Positions 56,396-64,000 of a DNA stretch of 64,000 nucleotides are shown here, in pieces; within the stretch, counting starts at the first letter, position 1, and every line of letters begins with the position of its first letter. The stretch is from Eupeodes corollae (Eukaryota; Arthropoda; Insecta; Diptera; Syrphidae), in contig NC_079147.1 of assembly GCF_945859685.1 (NCBI RefSeq), positions 66,494,946 through 66,558,945 of the forward strand, given 5' to 3'. Position numbers and translations under genes: made by a program. The notes below the pieces were generated by a model. The model had not been told where the DNA came from, made no database searches, and saw nothing but the letters and a program-made list of their open reading frames with translations.

Positions 56396-56930
56396 AAAAA
56401 TCACTTCTAGGGTATACATTTATGTTGTTTGTGTTTCAAACATCAACATGTCAACATGCCCTTGTCATCAGGATACACTTCAATAATATCCTGTTGCAAA
56501 GCAGACACTGAAGTTATTACGATGTTCAAGTTTGTGTTCTTGGAAATAAATGGAACTACCACGAATTTGTGAGTGGTAGGAACGGAAGAAAAATGTACAT
56601 ATAAAAGTTAGCAATCTTGTTCCTGAACACTTTGGTGGTTTTATGCTTATACATATCCTTTTATTGGTATGGAAATATAAAGGGGATGTAGCATTTTCCA
56701 ATGAATACTTTTGATTTTTATTTTATTTTTTGTATTTATCTTCTTTTTTCATCTTCGAAAAAAGTTATCTCTTTGGCTACTACCGCGTTACGCAACCTTC
56801 TTCCAAATAATGGTAATCAGATTAATCTGAAAGCCAAATGCAAAACAAATTAAACGAAAAAATGCATGACATGCAATATTGAACTTACCTTCGTACTCTT
56901 CTATTGAGCTTACTATAAAATTATAAGAAA
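56396..56930. other. Stretch without recognised genes
   Basis: About 535 bp upstream of the small peptide ORF. A TACTATAAAATTATAAG motif lies at 56911-56927, too close to the ATG to be a conventional TATA box for that frame unless the leader is very short. Confidence 0.4.
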
Positions 56931-57116
56931 ATGAAAGTGAATATGTTTGTCTTTGCTATAATCTTGACTTCAACATTTCTCAAATTTCCTATGGCGCAGG
57001 AACAAAATACTTCTGGGTTTTGCTCTTGCGGCGCTATTTATGTTAAAGGTTATTTCGATAGTCGCTTTTCGAACAACTGTTATTTTCCAATCTGTCATAT
57101 TTTGACATTTGGCTAG
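56931..57116 (+). CDS. Putative small secreted Cys-containing peptide
   Basis: A 61-codon ATG frame (context GAAAATGA, A at -3). Residues 1-22 form a clear signal peptide (KVNMFVFAIILTSTFLKF, then PMA-Q as a plausible cleavage site). The predicted mature part of about 39 residues has four Cys (FCSCGAIYVKGY, NNCYFPICHI) and is small, as in many insect antimicrobial, accessory-gland or other secreted peptides. I recognise no family and assign no activity. It has no close neighbours and the frame ends with TAG at 57114-57116. It could be a real short gene or one exon of a longer one. Confidence 0.45.
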   Translation: MKVNMFVFAIILTSTFLKFPMAQEQNTSGFCSCGAIYVKGYFDSRFSNNCYFPICHILTFG

Positions 57117-57310
57117 AAAAAACTACGCCATTACCAGAAATTATAGCTAATATAGCTAACAGTATTGGATTTTTGATGTCAGATTTTTTAAAGAGATCAT
57201 TACAAATTTCTATCATTAAAAAAAATGGCTAGCTATAATATTTCATTAATTTTCATCATTGAAAACAAACGTTGGCATTTTTTGACAGCTCGTTTATAGC
57301 TATCTTTAAA

Positions 57311-57922
57311 AATGTCTGTTATCAAAAGAAATGTTCTGATTGAAATCCACCGAAAAATGTTTATTGATAGAAATCTGTCATTTGAATTGTGTGAAATCGG
57401 AACCCAAATCAATGGAACGATTCGTTTCACTTTTGAACATAAAAGTAAATAGACAATACATTTTTAGAGAAAAATGAATGCGCAGCTTCACTTTTTTTTC
57501 TTCAAAAAAATTCTTTGTGTGATTTCCGATCGATCAAAGGAAACACTGTCAAATATTGATCTTAACATTTTTCCTGATCGATTTCAATTATAGCTGTAAT
57601 TGGCGCCTAAATCAATTTTTGTAATAGATATTAGTCTGTGTTTCCCTTTGATTAATGAAATGAAAATTATAAACTGATCGATTCGAAATCACACAAAGAT
57701 TTTTTTTGAGAGAAAAAGTTTAATTGCGCAATTATTTTTCGCTAAAAATGTATTTTTCTATTTTCCGGACGGAAATTCATTTTCCTAAACAGGTGATACT
57801 TTTATATTCCAATCGTTCCACTGATTTGTGTTCCAATTTCACACAATTCCAATGACAGTTTTGTCAGTATAAAATTTTCGGTATATTTTAATCACAAAAT
57901 TTTTTTTCAATGACAGAAATTT
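57311..57922. mobile_element. Foldback element with long diverged inverted arms
   Basis: Left arm about 57311-57550 and right arm about 57636-57922 are inverted copies. Matching blocks include GAATTGTGTGAAAT-GGAAC, AATC-TGGAACGATT, ATACATTTTTAG-GAAAAAT, TTTGTGTGATTTC and ATCAAAGG-AAACAC. The arms differ by roughly 20 percent by eye. There is no coding sequence in the loop. It is probably an old non-autonomous DNA transposon; the ends and target duplication are not clear. Confidence 0.65.
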
Positions 57923-58689
57923 GGTGAAAATAATGTGTCAAGTAACTTATTGGGTGGATGAATTAGTCCATAGGAGATAACTGAGAACGTAATGAAAAAC
58001 ACTTAAAAGCAAGGATATTCATAATTCTCTTTGTGAACTTAATTGAATATCTTTCTAACTGGAAAATCGCCATAACTAACACATAGTTACATAATGCATA
58101 CATTTATGAGAAGGATGGATATGAAACGCATCTGGTAAGTAATTTGTATGGTAGAAAACTACTCAGAACTTTACTTTTAGGTACATTCTGAAACAAATCC
58201 TAATTGAAAAAGTTATAGTCTCAAAAACTAGGTTTATTGATAAATTAGAAATTGATTGAGTTCTAACTTTTTTTCTTCTAGTTCTTCAGGGGTAGAACTT
58301 TGGTTAAGATCGAAGTTTGATATAGAACTTAGGTTTATTATAGACTCTCAAATTTTTGGGGTCTAGGATGTAAGAACTCGGTTTAATAATGTTTTTACTT
58401 TTTCCAAAGGCCTAGTCAAAAACAGGAGCTGCGTAATGTAAAATGTTGTAGAAGCAGACTGTTGCATAAAGTGTATAATTTACATAAGGATTTAAGCTTA
58501 TTTAACTATTTACTTTTCGTGCGCTTTATTTAAGTTTTACATATTTTTTATAACAAAGGGTGAAAAGAAATTATATGTAGATATAAGCGTTTAAAATGAC
58601 CACAATTATTAAGAATGAACCAATAACCTCAAAGAAAGAAGTCCTAGGGTGACAAATCACATGACCATGATGATTGACATCATTGTTTC
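57923..58689. other. Stretch without recognised genes
   Basis: About 770 bp, AT-rich, with several short GAACTTAGGTTTA-like direct repeats near 58210-58390. No coding or RNA feature is supported. Confidence 0.45.
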
Positions 58690-59210
58690 TATTGCCACTG
58701 TTTCGTCAGCTGTTTGGCAAGTGGCTTCGTCCTGTTAAAACCACATATCGTCCACATCCACATCCACATCCATCTTCCCATTTTGGCCATACAAAGTTTG
58801 TTATCATTATCATCTTACGATAGCGAACACCATTCCCAGTTACTGCCTGAACGGACTCATTTTGAAAAAAATACGGTCCGATGATGCCACCAGCCCTCAA
58901 ACCAGTTTAAACAGTCACTCTTTGTAGATGCATTTGTTCAATCATTTGCCCAAATGCAGCAATTCTGCTGAGGTGAAAATGTGCCTCATCACTAAAGAGA
59001 TGTTTTTGAAAATTGATAATGCACGCTTGAAATGGTCAAGAGGCTTTAGATCTTAAATCAATTGCACCTTGTAAGCGTGTAAATGTAAGTCTTTATGCAT
59101 AATGCTCATCAACGACGATCGTGACAGAAGACAGAACCCCATATGCACAGGTACAACTTGCGTAACGCTCCTAACATTTTGATGGCATTTTCCAGGTGAG
59201 TACGGTCAAT
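58690..59210 (-). pseudogene. Mariner-like transposase remnant
   Basis: Minus strand, from about 59210: HMGFCLLSRSSLMSIMHKDL and HLHAYKVQLI, then DLKPLDHFKRA (a region before the first catalytic Asp). FSDEAHFHLSR follows, with the first catalytic Asp of the family, then AGGIIGPYFFQNESVQAVTG and NGVRYRKMI. The QQDG second catalytic block is missing; a simple GGATGTGGATGTGGATGTGG repeat (58755-58775) follows instead. Stops and frameshifts are present. It overlaps in protein coverage with the remnant at 11-200, and both look like the same mariner-type group. Confidence 0.72.
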
Positions 59211-60445
59211 GCAATTTGAAGCGAAACGTTCGCTTAGTATTTAATATTTATAACGCTGCTAATCCGAGGATTCAAAAATGTGTCAAATTGAATTAGTCTC
59301 AAATTGAGGAATGTCAATTGAAATGCAGAAAAAGTTGACGTTTAGGTGTGGCTTACATTCAACATTGGCCCTTAAAATTTAACCACTCTTTTTCAATATT
59401 CTCATTGACAACATGACCAGATAAAAGTGTAAATACATCTTTTTATAGAAGCCAAGACGCCCGTTTTGACAACAAGCGCATCTGAAGAAATATTTTAAAA
59501 AAAAATATTGTTGCATTTCTCATCACGACAATAATCTTTTGGTTGAATCTACTTAACACACGACTTCTTGAAATGTTATGTATTTATTTATCAAAAAAGA
59601 ATGATTTTAAATAATTCTTAAATGGAATCCAATATGACACGAAAACAATATTATCATTTCTAAAATAAATGTCCGCTCCAACAAAAATTGACAGTTTTTT
59701 TGTATTTGGTTTGTAAAATGTCAGAATTTTTTGTCAAAACTATCAACGGGATGATACAAAAATAGCAAAAAACACGTAAGAATTAAGGTCCATTCAACCG
59801 AGTTTAAAAATGAATACCTCCTGCATATCAGTCTTTTATTATCAAAAAATAGAGATAGAACTCGTGAAACTAAAGAGGATATGTGCGAATTGGTCACGGA
59901 AATTTGCATGTATGGTGCTGCCACCGTAGACTCGGAGACAGCTCGCTGTTATCTTTTTCTATTGTAAATAATATACATTGTTCTGTAAAATGATATAAAC
60001 ATCCATTAAGAAAAAATTAACTCTTATTGGAAAATCCTATAGTTGAAAAGTTTGTTAGCGTAACGAACTCTAATTACTAGCTCATGTAGTCTCAGTGTTA
60101 CTTAAGGGTCATGATAACACGTATTAAGTATGCGTCGTGTCATTAAAGTTTGTAAGCTTTGGCATCACATTGTTTTTATCTCATATTTTTCACCCTCAAG
60201 TTGGCACGCCTGACACGGCCGGTGTTTTTGTTGGGCGACGTGTCATTCTTCTTTCGGTCGGTGGTGTTGTAAAAAGTCAAATTGAAATTTTTTCTTGCCG
60301 AAGAAAAATTCTCAAAAAGTGTGGAGAAAACACCCTAAAGGACGAACGAATGTTCTCTAACAGCAACCCAAGTGTTTAACAAACTACCTTCTTTCCTCGA
60401 TTGAATCAAAATTTAGCATTTGGAAAAAATTTATCACAAGAAAAA
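59211..60445. other. Intergenic DNA and probable STT3B promoter/5' leader
   Basis: 59211-60100 holds no supported gene. The 300 bp before the STT3B ATG is less AT-rich and contains CCTGACACGGCCGGTGTTTT and TCTTTCGGTCGGTGG, suggesting the transcription start and 5' UTR lie about 60.2-60.4 kb. No TATA box or initiator could be fixed. Confidence 0.35.
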
Positions 60446-61816
60446 ATGAATCGCCCAGCGAAGCTGCTCAATCGCAAAGCAGCTGGCTATAGTAGTCTTA
60501 TCACATTTGCAGTACTCCTAATAGCTTGGTTGGCTGGCTTTGCATCTCGTTTGTTTGCTGTGATTCGTTTCGAGAGCATCATCCATGAGTTCGATCCGTG
60601 GTTCAATTACCGCGCCACCGCATTTATGGTCGAACATGGTTACTATAAGTTTCTTAATTGGTTCGATGAGCGCGCCTGGTATCCACTTGGTCGGATTGTC
60701 GGGGGCACTGTGTATCCTGGATTGATGATAACGTCGGGAGGTATTCATTACATTCTGCATGCATTGAATATCCCGGTTCATATTAGGGATATCTGTGTGT
60801 TTTTGGCTCCCGTATTCAGTGGCCTTACATCGATTTCCACCTATTTGCTGACCAAGGAACTCTGGTCTCCCGGTGCAGGACTTTTCGCTGCCAGTTTTAT
60901 TGCTATCGTGCCCGGTTACATCAGTCGGTCGGTAGCGGGATCCTACGATAACGAGGGAATAGCAATTTTCGCCCTTCAATTCACGTACTATCTGTGGGTG
61001 AAGTCGGTGAAAACGGGCTCAGTATTCTGGTCATCGATGGCGGCTCTATCGTACTTCTACATGGTATCGGCTTGGGGTGGTTACGTTTTTATTATCAACT
61101 TGATTCCCCTGCACGTGTTCGTGTTGCTTCTTATGGGAAGATACTCGCCAAGACTGCTCACCAGTTACACCACGTTCTACATTCTGGGGCTCTTGTTCTC
61201 AATGCAGATTCCATTCGTTGGCTTCCAACCGATTCGAACCAGCGAACACATGGCCGCAATGGGAGTATTCGTGCTCCTCCTGGCAGTGGGTGTCCTCAAG
61301 CACCTGCAGACGATCCTGTCAAAGACTGAGTTCAAGCGGCTCTTCATTGTTGGCGCTCTTGTAGCTGCTGCTGTGGTATTCCTCGCAGTCGTTGCTCTCA
61401 CCATGATGGGTGTTGTGGCTCCATGGAGTGGAAGATTCTACTCGCTTTGGGACACTGGCTACGCAAAGATTCACATTCCAATTATTGCATCAGTATCGGA
61501 GCATCAACCTACAACGTGGTTCTCGTTCTTCTTCGATTTACACATCTTGGTTTGTGCATTCCCCGTTGGACTCTGGTACTGCATCAAGAAGATCAACGAC
61601 GAGAGGGTGTTTGTGGTGCTCTACGCCATCAGCGCTGTCTACTTTGCTGGAGTTATGGTCCGATTGATGCTCACGCTAACACCAGTTGTGTGTATGTTGG
61701 CAGGTATTGCGTTCTCCTGTCTTCTCGAGGTTTTCCTCAAGGAAGACAGTTCACCCAATAAGGCCGCAGATGAAACCGAAGACACTTCAGCCGAGAAGAA
61801 AAATATGTATGATAAG
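60446..61816 (+). CDS. STT3B: STT3B oligosaccharyltransferase catalytic subunit, exon 1
   Basis: STT3 transfers the preassembled oligosaccharide from dolichol to Asn in N-x-S/T sequons in the ER lumen. This exon encodes residues 1-457, starting at the ATG at 60446 (context AAAAAATGA). Visible landmarks: first membrane segment about 15-40, the acidic EFDPWFNYR motif at 48-56 (metal/catalytic loop), SVAGSYDNEGIAIF with DNE at 168-170, and SVSEHQPTTW at 349-358, the flexible external loop motif. Many hydrophobic segments (about 110-135, 145-160, 175-290, 300-325, 360-440) fit the multi-span membrane domain. RFESIIHEFDPWFNYR, SGLTSISTYLLTKELW and FALQFTYYLWVKSVKTGSVF match the STT3B rather than the STT3A paralogue. 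It ends in phase 0 at NMYDK, then GTAGGA. Confidence 0.96.
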
Positions 61817-61886
61817 GTAGGAGGTTTTTTCGTTCTTATAACTTGGGTTTTTTTTACAAAGTTTCTATTTTCAAAATGTTGTTTAG
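61817..61886 (+). other. STT3B: STT3B intron 1 (70 bp)
   Basis: GTAGGAGG at 61817 and TTGTTTAG at 61879-61886, phase 0. It separates YDK from AGK, and the protein stays continuous with the family across it. A T-rich tract and short length are typical of fly introns. Confidence 0.92.
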
Positions 61887-62083
61887 GCTGGAAAGTTAAA
61901 ACACAGACCAAAGCATGATTCTGCTCATGAAGGAGCTGCTGGTATTGGGGCTAATCTTAAGAGCGTTGTCATTCTGGCCATTCTTATGCTTCTGATGATG
62001 TTCGCTGTTCATTGTACTTGGGTCACTAGCAACGCCTATTCAAGTCCATCTATCGTCCTCGCTTTCCATAACAGTCAAGATGG
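61887..62083 (+). CDS. STT3B: STT3B exon 2
   Basis: Encodes about residues 458-522. A Lys/His-rich cytosolic linker (AGKLKHRPKHDSAHEGA) is followed by a membrane segment (SVVILAILMLLMMFAVHCTW) and VTSNAYSSPSIVLAFHNSQD, the start of the luminal domain. It ends at 62083 with two bases of a Gly codon before GTGAGT. The luminal part with the WWDYG acceptor-binding motif lies in later exons outside the window, so the gene is incomplete here but not damaged as far as visible. Confidence 0.94.
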
Positions 62084-62342
62084 GTGAGTTTTTTTTTTCA
62101 AGTTATCTTTTTAGACAAAATAATCGGTCCATTAAATGAAGTCAAAACAATAGCATATTTGCAATTGTTATGACTTCATTATTCAAAACTCTTCATAAAG
62201 ATTCAAATAGGAGTAATAAAAATAAGATATACGTGACTCCCCAACAGTGCGTCCGTCTTTTGCCTTTTGTTAATAGATTAGAAATATTTTGCAGATAACT
62301 TATCTTTGAGTAAACTATTTTCATATGTAACATAAGGTAATA
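62084..62342 (+). other. STT3B: STT3B intron 2, left part
   Basis: Donor GTGAGT at 62084. The intron continues past the window end and contains the antisense LINE. No acceptor plus coding continuation was seen before the LINE. Confidence 0.8.
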
Positions 62343-64000
62343 AGTTTTTTTTTTTTGATTGATTTGATTTATTTAGCATTTATAGTAAATATAAATTAAG
62401 CTACTTTATAATACAATTATTATATATCTTAAAAATTAGTTTTGACAAATTCATTTACATTGCGCTTATATATATTAAAATTTGTTTCCAGTTTAACATG
62501 TTCTGGCAAGGAATTAAAAATTTGAAAGCCTTTGTATATTACACTGTTTTGTGTTATTGTGTTTCTATAATTAGGAAGTCGCAAATTATTTACATTTCGC
62601 AATTGATATGGTTGGACTTCACCCACATATCTATCTAAATCACTAAAATAGCTAGGCAAATCTCCCATTCTCATTTGTTGAACAAACAATAGAACATCTA
62701 CTACTAACTGTTGTTTAACGCTTAACCACTCTAGTCGATTTAACATATTTAAAATACTTGTATAACGATTACAATTTAATATTATTCGCATTGATTTGTT
62801 TTGGAGTTTTTGCAGTCTATATATGTTACTTTGACTTAACAGAAATAATACAGATGAACAATATTCAAAATGTGGTTTTATTATAACATTATATACTCTA
62901 ATAGATGCATTGAAATCTAATTTACTTTTGATTCTTCGAAAAAATTGCACTTTTTTAGATATTTTTTTAACAATATAGTCCACATGTTTATCGAACTTTA
63001 AATTCTGATCTATTATCACACCTAAGTATTTTATTTGATCTACTTGTTCTATGTTTTTATTGTCTATACTTAAGTCTATATTGCACTGCGTTTTAAATAT
63101 CATCGCCTTCGTTTTTTGAACATTTGTCTTCAGCTTGTTAGCTTTGAACCAGATGCTTATGCTGTCGAGATCTTCTTGTAGTTGCTGAGTTAAAGCTGAC
63201 ACATCTCTACCCACGATGTATATTAGGGCATCATCGGCAAACATGACTATTTTACAATGCTTCAAAACTTTGCATACATCATTTATGTATAGTAGGAACA
63301 AAACTGGCCCAAGTATTGAGCCCTGAGGCACTCCCAAAAGCGTTTGAGTTATCTCCGAAAGTTTCCCATTCACTGATGTTCTCTGAGTTCTCTGATCAAG
63401 GTATGATTTAAACCACTGAATTTCTTTTTCTCGGATACCATACTGCTTCAACTTTTGTATTAATATACCTCTGTCGATCGTTTCAAAAGCCCGCTTTAGG
63501 CCCAAGAACACTGCAATAATGGTAGATCCTGCTGCCATATCCTCTTTCCAATTTATGAGAACATAGTTTAATGCAGATTCACAGGAATGGTGACTTCTAA
63601 ATCCAAACTGACTTTCGATTAAGATATTTTTGTTGTCTATGTATTTTTGCAGTTGAATTTTAACAATTTTTTCTATAAGTTTTTCGTACAATGGCAAAGC
63701 GTTTACTGGTCGATATTCTTCACACCGCCTTGAGCCTTTCACTTTTTGTATTGGTAAGACCAACGATTCCTTCCATGAGCTTGGAAAACATCCTGAGAGT
63801 AAAGATTTATTTACAATTTCCGTAAGAACGTCCTCTATTTCTCCAAATGCATCCAAAAACATCTTTGGACTCATATAATTAAAATCTTTTTTCTGTTTCA
63901 TTGATGTCAATACTTCAGATAAATCAGAATTGTTCACAGGACTGAATTTAAAGCGATACGGATATTCATCAATTTGATTAACATATTGAATAACCTCAAT
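62343..64000 (-). mobile_element. LINE ORF2 in STT3B intron 2, partial at window edge
   Basis: Antisense to STT3B. An open frame runs without interruption from the window end (64000) to the stop at 62429, over 520 codons, followed by a short 3' UTR and A-tail (poly-T at 62345-62356). RT landmarks: EEYRPVNALPLYEKLIEKIV, ESQFGFRSHHSCESALNYVL, motif A as VFLGLKRAFETIDR, LLGVPQGSILGPVLFLLYIN, MFADDALIYI, KYLGVIIDQNLKF and the C-terminal FQIFNSLPEHVK block of CR1/Jockey-like LINEs. Motif A has Gly where the catalytic Asp (FLDLKRAF) is expected, so this RT is probably dead although the frame is otherwise intact. The endonuclease would lie beyond the window. Confidence 0.88.

Noticed and set aside
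60137..60379. 80-codon frame upstream of STT3B
   Set aside because: Starts with GTG and lies in the probable promoter and 5' leader; not a gene.
60401..60445. Longer N-terminus for STT3B starting 15 codons upstream
   Set aside because: The upstream start would be TTG. The ATG at 60446 has a good context and fits the family N-terminus.
1..64000. CRISPR arrays, bacterial operons or phage systems
   Set aside because: No array-like repeat/spacer pattern exists, and introns, LINEs and STT3B show the DNA is eukaryotic.

Overview
The window looks like nuclear DNA of a fly (Diptera, probably Brachycera; placement below that is a guess). It is AT-rich, with very short introns, and holds the 5' part of one conserved host gene, STT3B, at 60.4-62.1 kb. 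The STT3B start context and its 70-bp intron are typical of flies. Almost everything else is transposable-element debris, often nested, so the genome is probably large and repeat-rich.

Layout. 0-3.4 kb: a mariner-like transposase remnant, a LINE reverse transcriptase (RT) scrap, and a minus-strand RNase-H-bearing LINE (here LINE-A) split by two copies of a short inverted-repeat element. 4.4-10 kb: two head-to-tail copies of an element family built from ~172-bp tandem units (here HLE, Helentron-like element), the first invaded by a 5'-truncated LINE. 10-13.4 kb: a mosaic of LINE-A and a second LINE family (LINE-B). 15.5-17.7 kb: a Jockey-type LINE. 17.8-19.3 kb: a Copia remnant. 19.5-22.4 kb: a LINE inserted inside a tRNA-derived SINE, with a 13-bp target duplication. 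24.2-26.2 kb: a BEL/Pao pseudogene. 26.2-32 kb: LINE-B, then two pieces of a third LINE (LINE-C), the second carrying an exact 316-bp tandem duplication and a SINE with a 12-bp target duplication. 32.4-33.3 kb: an unrecognised, TE-like broken coding region. 33.5-53.6 kb: further HLE copies, a ~270-bp tandem array, a 339-bp duplicated flank, a possible secreted-protein exon, and a 2.17-kb DNA transposon. That transposon keeps the N-terminal part of a PIF/Harbinger-like transposase but carries captured host sequence, including a broken copy of the 3' part of HPF1, the PARP1 cofactor. 53.6-59.2 kb: LINE scraps, a miRNA-like hairpin, a small secreted Cys-containing peptide ORF, a foldback element and another mariner-like remnant. 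60.4 kb to the end: STT3B exons 1-2, with an antisense LINE in intron 2 that runs off the window.

STT3B is the only gene I am confident is functional; it encodes the catalytic subunit of an oligosaccharyltransferase complex in the ER. The most unusual object is the 50.1-52.3 kb transposon with captured HPF1 sequence. Family labels LINE-A/B/C and HLE are local names. Clade assignments come from motif recognition, not from searches.
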